DNA of 64,000 bases from Peronospora farinosa (GCA_947646735.1 CANTFK010000267.1:62001-126000), one strand, 5' to 3'; positions 21,101-32,032 are shown, numbered from the stretch's first letter. Notes: generated from the sequence alone by a model not told the origin. Program-made: numbers and translations.

Positions 21101-22844
21101 AGCTGGAATTTTCTCCGGGAAAATGTCGGCGTACTCACGGGCGATATCGTATACAGGGTTGCCCGAAGCACGAAGAGCATCCCAAGACTGTGCCGCGAAG
21201 CGTTCTTCGCGCGCTGATTTAGGCTCGGCGCTCTTCGGGCGAGCCTCCAGAACTTCTTCACTGGCTGCTTCGGTGGCTGAAACGATGCACACTTGCTCGA
21301 TGTCGCCGGCCTTGAGGTCATGAAGGAAGTCTTTCCATGTAAGGTCTGGCAGAGATGTGATATCTGCAGCAGTGCACGGTGGACTCGCTACCTCAATGTA
21401 GCGGCCACGATGTGGGGATCCCTCCACATATTCAAGCGCGCATACGGATTCCGTCACTACGGAATCAAATGCATCAGCATGTTGACGTGAATTTCGTCGT
21501 CTCGGTGATCGGCGTGCTCCTTTCTTGCGTTTTCTCTTGCGTCTCGAGCCCCTGCTCGAGACTGGCACGTCGCTATCACAAGAGGATGATGTACCCCCCT
21601 CTAGACGTGGGAGCTCTGTCTCCACCACGTCGGTCTCATGCGGATCCGTAGTCCGCCCATTCTCGTCAATCAAAAGCGGGAGCTCGTCTTCGACCGCTTC
21701 ACTTGTTTGCGGGAGCCCCTGCTCGACCGCCTCGATATTTATCGGGAGCCTCTGCTCGTCCGATGTGCTTGTATGCGGGAGCCCCTGCTCGACCGCCTCG
21801 AAAATGATCGGGAGCCTCTGCTCGTCCGATGTGCTTGTATGCGGGAGCCCCTGCTCGACCGCCTCGAAATTGATCGGGAGCCTCTGCTCGTCCGATGTGC
21901 TTGTATGCGGGAGCCCCTGCTCGACCGCCTCGTTGTGAATCGGGAACCCCTGTTCGACCGATGTGTGTGTGCGGGAACCGCTGTTCGACCGCCTCGTTGT
22001 GCATCGGGAACCCCTGTTCGACCGATGTCTGTGTATGCGGGAACCGCTGTTCAACCGCCTCGTTGTGCATCGGGAACCCCTGTTCGACCGATGTCTGTGT
22101 ATGCGGGAACCGCTGTTCGACCGCCTCGTTGTGCATCGGGAACCCCTGTTCGACCGATGTCTGTGTATGCGGGAACCGCTGTTCGACCGCTTCGTTCTGT
22201 GGCTCCGTCAGTGTAACGGAACATACTGCGCACAGAGGGCCATCGCTCTCTCTGTGTTGACTACTAGTCGTGGCGAGTTCGTTCACGACCCTGACGTGAG
22301 GCCAATCGGATGAAGCGACCAACAAATGAGTAAACACTTCACTGACGTCATAACCGCTTCGTCGTTTGACGGACCGAGATAGCCAATCTATCTTCGGCTG
22401 ATACCGTGACAGCCACGGTATCCCAAGTATGCAATCAAATGCATAGTTCATCTCGTACACCAAAAATTCGTCGTTACTCTGGAAACCGTCGAAAGTGTAC
22501 GGTAAAACCACTGTTTTACGCGGGACACGTTTTGGTTGTCCATCGGCAAGTTTGACAACGATGTCACCTGGACCTTCTCGAACCGTGACAGTCGACGGGA
22601 GAAGGGACAAACAGGATGCACGAAAGAAGTTGTTGGAAGCGCCAGAATCCAACAACGCTCGAAGTGGTCGCTTCACTCCAGCGACGATGAGACTGATAAT
22701 AATCAGTCTCGAATCATCGCGCATGGTGGTGGCATTGAAGTGGGTATGAATCACTTTGGGGCTAGGAGCCCGAGCTGCCACCTGAGTACTCGGGGCTCCA
22801 TTTATGCCAGTAGGGCGCCCCACGCCTACTGGAACCGCTCGTTT
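17126..22844 (-). pseudogene. pol: A-prime Pol (PR-RT-RH-IN-chromodomain), one slippage frameshift
   Basis: Two overlapping frames: 22,844-21,699 (protease LLDSGASNNFF and first repeats) and 22,054-17,126 (last repeats, RT with YFDD, RNase H, integrase DDE, chromodomain HYRVRWLGYSPADDTWEP, long C-terminal tail). They are separated by loss of one CA from a (CA)n run inside the repeat linker near 21,965-21,972 (A1 has one more CA). Otherwise the RT-to-chromodomain stretch is open for over 1,600 codons, better kept than in A1. The frame opens at the slippery site 22,847-22,841. The tail after the chromodomain lies wholly over the antisense ORF and has no recognisable fold of its own. Confidence 0.88.
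21701..22196 (-). repeat. Tandem 66-bp repeats in the A-prime PR-RT linker
   Basis: Seven full units and one part unit of the same 66-bp repeat as A1, with the QTSVEQGFPMH variant now present three times in a row. This is 132 bp longer than A1, exactly two units, explaining the offset between the two palindrome arms. The CA slippage lies in the fourth unit. Confidence 0.88.
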
Positions 22845-22847
22845 TTT
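22807..22847 (-). promoter_or_regulatory. -1 frameshift signal of A-prime
   Basis: Reverse complement of the A1 signal: AAAAAAC at 22,847-22,841, 8-nt spacer, arms CCAGTAGG and CCTACTGG spanning 22,832-22,807. It is still intact although gag upstream has been separated by element B. Confidence 0.8.
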
Positions 22848-22875
22848 GGCGGGACCACCGACGACACAGCGTCTC

Positions 22876-23218
22876 TGTAATGGGCTACATTCACACATAT
22901 AGTATTAACACAAATAAACAATTACATATGTAGGCAGGTGCTGGGCCCGAATAGCGGGCACAGCGTGGTAATTTATTATTGGTTTATTATTGGGCCTAAA
23001 GTCCCCAATATGGACCAATGATAAATCAACCTGAAATTGTGTGGTTCCCGAAAGGCGGGAACACTGTCGTATTTATTACGACTAAAATCTTCGTAATTAG
23101 TACGAATTAAAACCAAAATAAAAATCAGAGTTAAATTTACTTAATACCTAATACTTGGGCTTGAGTCTTCCTCAAGCGCACGTGTAAGCTAGTGACGGTA
23201 CGTTCTAGCCCCGTTACA
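22876..23218 (+). repeat. B 5' LTR
   Basis: 343 bp, TGTAATGGGC...GCCCCGTTACA, followed two bases later by primer-binding site TGGTAGCACTTTGTAGTCC. It shares ends and layout with the A LTR but little internal identity. The paired blocks TTATTATTGG and CGTATTTATTACGA are visible. Confidence 0.93.
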
Positions 23219-23244
23219 CCTGGTAGCACTTTGTAGTCCTTCCT

Positions 23245-24294
23245 ATGCCCGAGTTTGGGATGAGCGAATCGTCGTACTTTGACGCTCCAGATTTATTTCT
23301 GGAGCACGCGACCTTCCCCCATCTTACTGGTGTTGAGTGGGATGCCCTTAATCGCCTCGCGGCGATATCGGGAGAGGCATTCGTCGCGTCGCTGATGAGA
23401 TCAGCGACCCCTGACGCGCAACGTCTCGCCATACATGAGTTTATGGCACGCGAGCTCGCCGAATCCAACCGGCGAGGCTTAACTCCCTCGCGCCCTTCAC
23501 GTAATGAGGCCGTGAAGATGGAAACCTCCTCCTACTCTGGAGAAGGTAAGGACCGGTTATCGCTGAACCGGTGGTTCCGAGAAGTTGATATCGCCATCGC
23601 CTCGAGACTTCTTGAGGCTCCACAGGCGAAGGTCAACTTTCTTCTTTCCCGCCTCACCGGGAAGGCCAAGGAGTGGGCCCTTGGTAAACTCGTTGTGGAC
23701 GAGCACGCATTTCCCACCTTGGATACCATCCAGGACGATCTCCGTCTTGCCTTCGAGCCACCACAAGAGGAGAAACTGGTGCGATCAAGATTCCTGTCGA
23801 TGCGACAGGGTAAAATGGCGATGCGCGACTACGTACAGATGGCTAGGCATCTGGCGTCGTGTATTATCACGCACCCCATGGACATGTACACACAGGTGAA
23901 TGTCTTTGTGGATGGTATGCGTGAGGGGCAGACCCGCTTATCGCTGGAGCGCGCCGAGCCTGCCACATTGGAGGAGGCATTCGCCATCGCACTCCGTGAA
24001 GACTTTAGGGTCACAAAGGCCTATGCCAAACCCTCGGTCGTCAGCGTTCCCCGGCCTTCTGGCCCAGAACCTATGGAGATCGACGTTATTGAGTCGTCGG
24101 GTGACCGGCGACGTGTCTTTCATCATAAAGGTGACGCTCGCACCGGGCGTCCAATGGTTTGCTTTCGTTGTCGCAAGCCAGGACATCGCGCGGCAGAGTG
24201 CCGTGCGCCAGCCCCATTATCGGTGCAAGTAGTGGACGCCCATCATGAGGGTGCTGTACCGGCCGCACGTCCAAAAAACGGTCGGGACCAGTAG
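23245..24294 (+). CDS. gag: B Gag polyprotein
   Basis: 349 residues from ATG 23,245, 26 bp after the LTR. Capsid-type core ([52 protein letters not shown]) and one CCHC zinc knuckle [14 protein letters not shown] near residues 306-319. Homologous along its length to A Gag. The TAG stop lies in the frameshift hairpin. Intact; expected to form particles that package element RNA. Confidence 0.95.
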   Translation: MPEFGMSESSYFDAPDLFLEHATFPHLTGVEWDALNRLAAISGEAFVASLMRSATPDAQRLAIHEFMARELAESNRRGLTPSRPSRNEAVKMETSSYSGEGKDRLSLNRWFREVDIAIASRLLEAPQAKVNFLLSRLTGKAKEWALGKLVVDEHAFPTLDTIQDDLRLAFEPPQEEKLVRSRFLSMRQGKMAMRDYVQMARHLASCIITHPMDMYTQVNVFVDGMREGQTRLSLERAEPATLEEAFAIALREDFRVTKAYAKPSVVSVPRPSGPEPMEIDVIESSGDRRRVFHHKGDARTGRPMVCFRCRKPGHRAAECRAPAPLSVQVVDAHHEGAVPAARPKNGRDQ

Positions 24295-24313
24295 GTGCAG
24301 GGCGCCCTACTGG
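24273..24313 (+). promoter_or_regulatory. -1 ribosomal frameshift signal of B
   Basis: A AAA AAC at 24,273-24,279 in gag phase, 8-nt spacer, stem arms CCAGTAGG (24,288-24,295) and CCTACTGG (24,306-24,313), with a loop different in sequence from the A loop. The geometry is the same as in A although the flanks differ, which is evidence of selection. Confidence 0.87.
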
Positions 24314-27300
24314 TTGGAACGGAGGTCCGGGTCCCCCGGTGGCAGCCCAACCTTCCAGTCCTCCTGCGCTACGCGCACGGTTAAATGCCACCACTACGAG
24401 TGGTGATTCACGTCTGATTATTGTCAGTTTACATGTCGCCGGCGTCCGGCGACCTCTGCGAGCACTCCTGGACTCAGGAGCAACAAACAATTTCTTTCGT
24501 GAATCTTGTTTGTCGATGCTGCCTCCCAGCATTCAGGTCCGTGAGGGACCTGGCCAAGTCGTCGTCAAGTTGGCTGACGGGAAACCACACCGCGTATCGC
24601 GGCGCGAAGTGTCGTTGCCGTATACGTTTGATGGCTTTCGCAGTAATGATGATTTCTTGGTGATCGCGATGAATTATGCATTCGATTGCATACTGGGCAT
24701 GCCATGGTTGGCACGTTATAAGCCCCAGATCGACTGGTTAGCCAGATCAGTGAGACGTCGACGCAAGTTCGATGTCAGTGAAGTGTTTACCCATCTCTTG
24801 GTATCTCCAAGTGACTGGCCGAACGTCACAGTCGTGGATCGTGATTCCACGACGTTGGCGGTGCACAGAGCGAGCGATGGCCCTCTCTGCACTGCTTGTG
24901 CTGTTCTTCGGGACACAAGTGACAGTGACTCCTCGCTACAGAGCGAAGAGGACGACGAGGACGACGCGGTCGAACAGGGGTTCCCGCGCGTCATTAATGC
25001 GGTTGAACAGGGGTTCCCGCACGTGAATGCAGTGGTTGAACCGGGGTTCCCATCTGCACCTATTGTGGTCGAGCAGGGGCTCCCACAAGGGCATTGTGGC
25101 GACGAGCAAGAGCTCGCCAGCGAGTGTGACGTGGACGGACAGGAGTCCTCACGCGAGAGCATGATGGTCGAACCGGGGTTCCCATCATCACCCACTGTGG
25201 TCGAACCGAGGTTCCCACATGGGCATATTGTGGTCGAGCAGGGGCTCCCACACGAGTACAACGTGGACGGACAGGAGTCCCCACGCGAGAGCATGATGGT
25301 CGAACCGGGGTTCCCATCATCACCCACTGTGGTCGAACCGAGGTTCCCACATGGGCATACTGTGGTTGAGCAGGGGCTCCCACACGGGTTTACGGCGGCC
25401 GAGCAGGAGCTCCCGCATCAAGTGTCGACGGTCGAGTTTGGGGTACTCCCGTCCAGTGTTTCCGGCATCTTGGATGACGACATCCAGTGCCTAGAGGGGG
25501 GTGATGGTTTATCACCTGACTGCGGTTCGCCAGCTTCGAGTAGTGACTCGAAGCACGATGGGGACAACAGCACCGAGAATTTAGCGTTGGAATGTGTCCA
25601 CGCTATCGTGTACGTGGAAGGGAGTCCACAAAGGCGCCAATATATCGAGGTCGAGAGTCCTCCTCGTAATGCGTCTTCCATTACAAGTCTTCCAGGGCTT
25701 TCCTGGAAGCATTTCCTACGTGACCTTAAGGGAGGCACTGTGGAACAAGTGTGTCTAATCACCAACGAGGTGGTTACCGTGGCAAACGAGGAGCATATGG
25801 CGCGTCCTCGAAGCGCTGAGCCGAAGTCTGCGCGTGAAGAAAGGTTTGCATCACAGTCATGGGAGGCCCTGCGAGAGTCTGGTAACCCCGTCTACGACAT
25901 TGCTCGTGAGTATGCAGACGTGTTCCCGGACAAGATCCCGGCTGAACTTCCTGCGGACCGCGGTGTTCGGCACGAGATTGATCTCGTGCCAGGGTCGAAG
26001 TATTGTGTGACACGGCAGTGGCCGTTGCCTCGAGATCAAGTCGAAGCTATTGACGCATTCTTTGAAGGCCGCCGCAAAGCGGGTCATGTGCGGGAGAGTA
26101 TCTCACCACATTCGAGTCCAACCTTCTGCGTGAAGAAGGCTACGGGAGGCTGGCGGATAGTGCATGCGTTCAATAAGTTGAATGATGCCACTATTCCTGC
26201 GCAAACGCCAATTCCCAGGAAGGACATGGTGCTGAATTCCATGTCAGGTAGTGTCATCTTCAGTGCCATCGACTTGACCGATGGCTTTTACCAGATTTTG
26301 ATGCGCCCGAGCGATATCCCACTCACCGCGGTGAGCACCCCGAGTGGCATGTTATGGGAGTGGCTGGTAATGCCACAAGGGTTGAAGAACGCTCCGGCCA
26401 CTTTCAATCGCATGGTGTCTCAAGTGTTGAGACCTCTTCGGAACTTTGCCCCAAGTTATTTTGACGATATCTTCGTCCATAGTCGCGCCGAGGGCAACCT
26501 CAACGATGTCCAAGTTCACCTTCAACACCTGAAGCAAGTGTTTCAAGTTATGCGGGACAACAAGTTGTACGCGAATCTCAAGAAGTGTGTCTTTTGTGCA
26601 CCGGAGATTCCGGTGTTAGGTTGCTATGTGAGTAAATCGGGAGTTCGAGCTGATCCAGAGAAGGTGTCGTCCATCTGTTCTTGGCCCACGCCCAAGAACC
26701 CTACGGAGTTGCGCCAGTGGCTCGGCTTGGCTAATTATTTGCACAAGTATACGAAGGATTATGCTGGTTCTATCCAGCCTTTGTCGTCACTCTTGAAGAA
26801 AGACGCCACGTGGTTGTGGCGTCCCGAGCACCAAGCAGCCTTCGAAGCAGTAAAGAAGAGCCTAGCGTCAGCGCCAGTCCTGGTCCTACCAGACGATTCC
26901 AAGCCGTTCCACGTGGTTTGCGACGCCAGTGATTTTGCAATCGGTTGTGCCCTCATGCAATTTGATGATGAGGGCCGTGAACGAGTCGTGAGTTATCAGT
27001 CGCGACAGATGAAGCCAGCTGAGAAGAACTATCCGGTTCACGACAAGGAGTTATTAGCGATGCGCTATGCACTCATCAAGTTTCGCGTGCATCTCCTTGG
27101 TGAAAGTACGTTTGCTTTGTACACCGATCATGCATCGCTGCGCACAGCGATGAAGAGCCCACACCTGTCCCAACGGATGGCACGATGGCTCTCATTCTTC
27201 TCTGAGTACAACTTCGTCGTGCATTACAAGCCAGGCAAGACCAATATTCTCGCTGACGCCTTGTCACGACGTCCCGACTACGATCCTCGGACTGCTCTGA

Positions 27301-29737
27301 GTCGCCAGGCTACTGATGACGAGGACGATGATGACCGATGTGCAATGTGTGTATCGCTGAACTTAACTCGGGTTACACCCGAGCCGTGTTTATTTGATGA
27401 GATCGTCGCAGCGTACAAGGGTGACTCAGATTATGCAGACATTATCGAGTATCTGCGTGCTCCCAGCGATGCTGCACTGGGAGCATTATCCCGTACCAAG
27501 CGCGACCATATTCATCGATACAGTTTAGATGGCGATTTGCTTCTGTATAGCATCGACCAATTCGATTCTCCTCGCACGGTGATTGCCAATGACATGGATT
27601 TGCGTGCAAGAATCATTCACGAGTATCACGATGCTCCTGCTGGCGGCCATTTAGGCCGCGAAAAGACTTTCGCGGCTGTGTCTCGAGACTTCTTCTGGCC
27701 CCACATGTATAAGTGGGTACGCAACTGGATCCGAACGTGCGAAATATGCCAGCGTGTGAAGCCATCTCCATCGTCACAGGCTCCCTTGCGATCGTTGCCA
27801 ATTGCAGCAGAGGCCTGGAGATCAGTTTCGATGGACTTTATCTTCGGGCTTGCGCCCGATAGCCAAGCTCGAACGGGCATCTTGGTCTTTGTTGACAGAT
27901 TCAGCAAGATGACACATCTCGTGCCTGTTCACGCTAAGGTCACCGCGGCAGAGACCGCGGCGCACTTCATCGACGCGGTGTTCCGTCATCATGGCCTTCC
28001 AGAAAACATTGTTTCGGACCGTGATCCGCGATTTACGTCCGCATTTTGGACATCACTTTTCGAGCTCCTCGGGACAAAACTGCTGATGTCGACGGCAGCC
28101 CATCCGGAAACGGATGGGCAGACCGAGCGCGTGAACCGAGTCCTCGAAGATGTTCTTCGGAGTTATGCTACGTCATTTACAAGTTGGAGTGCATTTTTAC
28201 CACTCGCTGAGTTCGCACTCAACAACGCCGTACACGCGTCAACAGGGTTGACGCCATTTTTTGTGAATTCGGCTCGTCACCCTCGTGTTCCTACTGTCCT
28301 GGCCGTGGGGCGACCCACAACACCTAGTGGCTCCACTCTGGGGGGGATAAAGGTGATAAACAAGGATCGAGTGCAGCTCACGGTATTTTGAGCGCGAATG
28401 CAGTAACACGATCCAAGGCAAAGACGGCCATTTTGACGCCATCAGACGTGGCGTCCCCATTAGCTCGATGGACTGCGCAGACATTGATTGACCCGTCTTC
28501 GGGTAAGCGTTCCCCTACTGCCAACTACGCGCCGATTGAGTCGGCGCGACCAATTGATGACATGGCCGTGTCGGAATTTATACTCCAACGTCAAGCCATC
28601 ACCAGGTTTGTACGCGACGCACTACAAACTGCTGTAGACCAACAGAAGGAGAACGCTGACAAACATGGAAGAAAGAACATGAGCAAGTTTGAGAAAGGTG
28701 ACCGTGTATTATTATCGACGGAAGGTTTAAGGGATTCTGCGGTCACTAATCTGGGCGCGAGTAAACTCGCGCCACGCTTCATCGGTCCATTCAAGGTTCT
28801 GAAGGCAATTGGCGACGCTTATACACTCGACGTCCCCTCTTCACTGCGACTCCACCCGACATTCTATGTCGGGCGGCTGAAGGAATATCGTCCGGCTACG
28901 CTTCACGGTTTGGCTCCGACGCCGGCTTCAGGGGTTCGTAAGTCGAACGGCCTTCCCGTCGCGCTCGACGCGCCGATGACATGGGGCGGGGTCTCGATCC
29001 CGTCTGAACCTGACCAAGCATCTGGCGCTCCAGAATCCTTATCCGCTCGAGCAGTTCACGGTTCGACTGCCGGGTCTCACTCGAAGTCTTCTCCGCCTGG
29101 GCAGCACGTTCACTGGCAGCCTCAGCCTCCAGCCGAGCATCGGCAGCTATATTCACGGCCTGATCAACATCGTCCTGAGCAACCAGGACGCCAGCTCTAC
29201 CACCGCGAGGGCCCTCCTCCGCTTGTTGATGCGGAGGGACAGGTGCGCTGGATTGTAGACCGCATTGTGGGTCACGAGGACCCTCCACAACCATTACTGC
29301 AGTCGGCTCATGAGAAGCGTGCGGTTCCATCCGTGCGTAGGTACCGAGTACGTTGGCTTGGATTCCCTCCCGAGCAGGATACATGGGAACCACGTTCCTC
29401 GCTCCTTCGTGACGTTCCAGATGTGGTTCTGTCGTATGAAGCCACGAAGTCGGACTATTCCAAGGCGGGCGAGCACGCGAACGCTCTCGTGACAAACGAG
29501 AGCGGTAAGGAGATTCACGTTGTCGGGAACGGGAACGATGACCAGAACGAGAACGATGTCGCGAACGAGAACGACGCCGTGAACGAGAACGTCGCGGTGA
29601 ATACATATCACGATTGCGAGGCGAGAATCGCGAAGCAGGACGGACAAGCGAACGTGTCGCTGCCCTGCGCTGATGATCCCGCGGAGATTGACTCCGCTGT
29701 CGCGAGTGGTGCTGCCAGCGAGGCGCACCACGAATAA
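24280..29737 (+). CDS. pol: B Pol polyprotein, one frameshift near a G tract
   Basis: The -1 frame is open from the slippery site through 28,391: protease [11 protein letters not shown] (about 24,466), repeat linker, RT with [14 protein letters not shown] and YFDD (26,457-26,468), RNase H ([18 protein letters not shown]), integrase ([43 protein letters not shown]). The chromodomain ([18 protein letters not shown], about 29,337-29,400) and the GPF/Y-like region ([18 protein letters not shown]) lie in the next frame, open from 28,328 to 29,737. The switch lies at or near the G7 run at 28,340-28,346, so a single-base change, or a sequencing slip, splits the gene. All catalytic residues are present. 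The C-terminal third (after about 29,460) is low-complexity, Asn/Glu repeats. Confidence 0.88.
24966..25450 (+). repeat. VEQGFP-type repeats in the B PR-RT linker
   Basis: Degenerate repeats with cores VEQGFP, VEPGFP, VEPRFP and VEQGLP recur about 14 times, including a 150-bp near-exact duplication ([20 protein letters not shown] at about 25,160 and 25,285). Same motif and same position as in A but a different higher-order unit. Confidence 0.85.
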
Positions 29738-30323
29738 CTGCGCTTCTCCGTTCGCTCAGACTTCGCTCATACTTTGCAATCCAACTTCGTTCGCGATCGC
29801 TGAGTGGACACTCAGCGATGTGTCGTCGCCATTCGTCATGAGTTGGGCGTGGAGTCGAGTCACAAGATTGGCATCCTTCATTGACATGGACGAAGCAGAG
29901 ACGGTCCTCATTCCAAGCTTCCTCACACACTCTTTCGCGTAGCGCGCCGATGGAGTGATCGGCGCGAAGTTCCTCTCGATTGGCGAGCCATAACTGGAAG
30001 CTGCTACCATCCTCGAGCATCCGATTCCAACGTTGGATGAAGGCGCACCAAGAACGTTGTAGAGCTTCATGCTCGATTCCATCAAGACCTTTCCCGCGCA
30101 GTTTTCGAAATCGGCGGAAGTATTCCCGCATCATGTCCAGTGAGTCCGGAGCGTGAGCTCCGGACAAGTCGTACAGCGACCAAGGTATGAGCTGCCGCGC
30201 CATGATGCTGGTTGATGCATTCCCGCTGATGTATCTTGGGCGTCCTGCTGGATTGGGTGTCTGGGTCTCCGGACATTGCTTGTTCGTTTGTGGGCGAAGG
30301 GTTTTCGACAGTTGAGCACTCAC
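28896..30323 (-). CDS. Antisense ORF of element B: SR-rich coiled-coil protein (asORF-B)
   Basis: Open for 475 codons on the strand opposite gag-pol. The first ATG in frame is at 30,203, giving 435 residues, and begins MARQLIPWSLYDL, aligning with MDGDLKSWRLYGL of asORF-A, so I prefer it; it lies 153 bp inside the 3' LTR. Conserved block ALQRSWCAFIQRWN (30,065-30,024), LCFVHVNEGCQSC, and SWIAKYERSLSE follow, all upstream of where pol ends (29,737), so they are not a by-product of pol coding. A strongly Arg/Ser-rich segment ([19 protein letters not shown]) and a C-terminal coiled coil ([20 protein letters not shown]) come next. Function unknown; nuclear RNA-linked role is inference from the RS tract. 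Confidence 0.72.
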   Translation of the reverse strand: MSAQLSKTLRPQTNKQCPETQTPNPAGRPRYISGNASTSIMARQLIPWSLYDLSGAHAPDSLDMMREYFRRFRKLRGKGLDGIEHEALQRSWCAFIQRWNRMLEDGSSFQLWLANREELRADHSIGALRERVCEEAWNEDRLCFVHVNEGCQSCDSTPRPTHDEWRRHIAECPLSDRERSWIAKYERSLSERRSAVIRGAPRWQHHSRQRSQSPRDHQRRAATRSLVRPASRFSPRNRDMYSPRRSRSRRRSRSRHRSRSGHRSRSRQRESPYRSRLSRERSRARPPWNSPTSWLHTTEPHLERHEGARNVVPMYPAREGIQANVLGTYARMEPHASHEPTAVMVVEGPRDPQCGLQSSAPVPPHQQAEEGPRGGRAGVLVAQDDVDQAVNIAADARLEAEAASERAAQAEKTSSETRQSNRELLERIRILERQMLGQVQTGSRPRPMSSARRARREGRSTYEPLKPASEPNREA

Positions 30324-30355
30324 GGTTGGTGAGTGCTGTCATGAGAAGGGGGTGA

Positions 30356-30697
30356 TGTAATGGGCTACATTACACATATAGCATTAACACAAATAAACAA
30401 TTACATATGTAGGCAGGTGCTGGGCCCGAATAGCGGGCACAGCGTGGTAATTTATTATTGGTTTATTATTGGGCCTAAAGTCCCCAATATGGACCAATGA
30501 TAAATCAACCTGAAATTGTGTGGTTCCCGAAAGGCGGGAACACTGTCGTATTTATTACGACTAAAATCTTCGTAATTAGTACGAATTAAAACCAAAATAA
30601 AAATCAGAGTTAAATTTACTTAATACCTAATACTTGGGCTTGAGTCTTCCTCAAGCGCACGTGTAAGCTAGTGACGGTACGTTCTAGCCCCGTTACA
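30356..30697 (+). repeat. B 3' LTR
   Basis: 342 bp, preceded by GAGAAGGGGGTGA (polypurine tract) and followed by the GTCTC duplication. Nearly identical to 22,876-23,218 and to the solo LTR at 47,845-48,186. Confidence 0.94.
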
Positions 30698-30702
30698 GTC
30701 TC

Positions 30703-31693
30703 CTCGTGAGACAGCTGTGTTCATCGTCACCGGCGCAGGTGCACGACAGACAGCCGCACGATGGCCTGTTTTACCACAGCGAAAACACTTCATCGTGTTA
30801 GGATTGCGAATGTCGCGGCTTAATGATTTGCCGCGACCACGAGATGACTCAATTGCATCAAGTTCCATTGGCTCTGGGCCAGACATCCGGGAATGTTGTG
30901 ACGCTGCGTGCAGGTACGACGACGCGACAGTGTAATCCTCACGAAGCGCGAGGGCAAATGCCTCCTCGAGGGACTTTGGCTCAGCACGTGTGAGGCAGTA
31001 ACGCGTCATGCCCTCTTGCATACCAAAGATAAAGACATGGACTTGTGAAGCCATGTCAATTGGCTGCGTGGTAATGCACGAAGCAAGATGACGTGTCTTC
31101 TGCACGTAGTCACGCATCGACAGCTTGCCCTGTCAGAGTGAGAAGAAATCTGCACGCAAGCGAGATTCATCTTGAGGAGGCTCGAAAGCCAGTCGTAAGT
31201 CACGCTGGATATCGTCTAGCGTAGGAAACGCCGACTCATCTACGACGAGCTTTCCGAGGGCCCATTCCTTGGCTTTGCCGGCAAGACGAGACAACAGGAA
31301 ATTGACCTTGGCCGTCGGAGCGTCAATTAATCTTGACGCTATTGCAATATCCACCTCGCGAAACCAGCGATTGAGGGGGAGACGATCCGGACCATCACCG
31401 GAGTACGTTGACGTCTCCATCTTGATAGCGTCATGGTGCGAAGTGCGCGAGGGAGTCAATACTCGCCGATTCGCTTCGGCGAGCTCGCGCACCATAAAGT
31501 CTTGGATGGCGGCACGTTGATCATCAGGCGTCGCTGTGCTCAGCAGCGACGTCACAATAGTTTCACCAGACACCGCCGCGAGGCGATGTAGTGCCTGCCA
31601 CTCCACCGAGGTGAGATGTGGGAAATCAGAATGCTCCAGCGAGACCGCTGGAGCCACCGAAGACTCGCCCATGTTCATCTCGAATCTGGTCAT
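30703..31693 (-). pseudogene. gag: A-prime Gag, nonsense codon and cut by element B
   Basis: From ATG 31,693 the frame matches A1 Gag but stops early: CGA of A1 (LRQGKLS) is TGA here (about 31,133). It resumes with [11 protein letters not shown] and runs through the CCHC knuckle [14 protein letters not shown] to the B insertion. The last about 20 codons lie on the other side of B (22,870 downward to 22,833). Two independent lesions confirm this copy cannot make full Gag. Confidence 0.9.
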
Positions 31694-31719
31694 TGGAAGG
31701 ACTACGAAGTGCTACCAGG

Positions 31720-32032
31720 TGTAACGGGCTAAGGACCCGTTACCGTCTTACACTAAAAGGGCGTTGAGGAAGCGCTCTTAATTAACTCGTAAATATAACT
31801 CTGTTTTAGTTTTGTTTTAGTTTTAATTCGCAGTAAGTGCGAATATGTTCCCTAGCTCATGGGAACCACTCAATATGGAAGTCAATTTATTATTGGCTAA
31901 TTATATTGGGTCTGGCACCCCAATAATAAACCAATAATAAAATGACGCGCAGTATCCGCTACTGCCCTATGCCTACTTATGTAATTATGTATTAATCCTA
32001 TAACTACTTATGTAATAGGTAGACCCATTACA
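31720..32032 (-). repeat. A-prime 5' LTR
   Basis: 313 bp, reverse complement of the A LTR with a deletion around the ATTAGCGGAT palindrome and a TA insertion (AATTATATTGGG). Primer-binding site GGACTACGAAGTGCTACCA complement lies at 31,699-31,717. Ends with CATTACA and then the TTGAC duplication. Confidence 0.92.

Larger units (their letters stand above)
22876..30697 (+). mobile_element. Ty3/Gypsy LTR retrotransposon B, young, nearly complete
   Basis: 7.8-kb element inserted into the gag 3' end of A-prime. A perfect 5-bp target duplication GTCTC flanks it (22,871-22,875 and 30,698-30,702). The LTRs (343 and 342 bp) differ by about two changes (ATTCACAC/ATTACAC, AGTATT/AGCATT), so it is the youngest element here. 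It has gag, frameshift signal, pol with all domains, antisense ORF and polypurine tract AGAAGGGGGTGA. Confidence 0.95.
8493..32032. repeat. Large inverted repeat formed by A1 and A-prime
   Basis: Arms of about 7.7 kb (A1; A-prime minus B) in opposite orientation, 157-bp spacer at 16,196-16,352. Position pairs sum to 32,705 at the protease end and 32,573 at the chromodomain end, the 132-bp change being two 66-bp repeat units. The D leaders and R-U5 LTR parts extend the symmetry outward to about 7,870 and 32,640. Confidence 0.9.
16353..32032 (-). mobile_element. Ty3/Gypsy element A-prime, minus strand, split by element B
   Basis: LTRs at 16,353-16,671 (3') and 31,720-32,032 (5') flank a family A element read right to left; 7.8 kb of it is the nested element B. 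It is bordered by a perfect 5-bp target duplication TTGAC (16,348-16,352 and 32,033-32,037), so it is a true insertion into a minus-strand D element. Without B its length (about 7.85 kb) matches A1 plus two extra 66-bp repeats. Confidence 0.93.

Noticed and set aside
21701..22196. CRISPR-like array
   Set aside because: Units are directly adjacent coding repeats with no unique spacers, inside pol of a eukaryotic retroelement.
8493..31720. Repeat-induced point mutation as the cause of element decay
   Set aside because: Only isolated CGA-to-TGA or TGG-to-TAG changes are seen; most lesions are small indels and slippage, and C-to-T excess is not evident.
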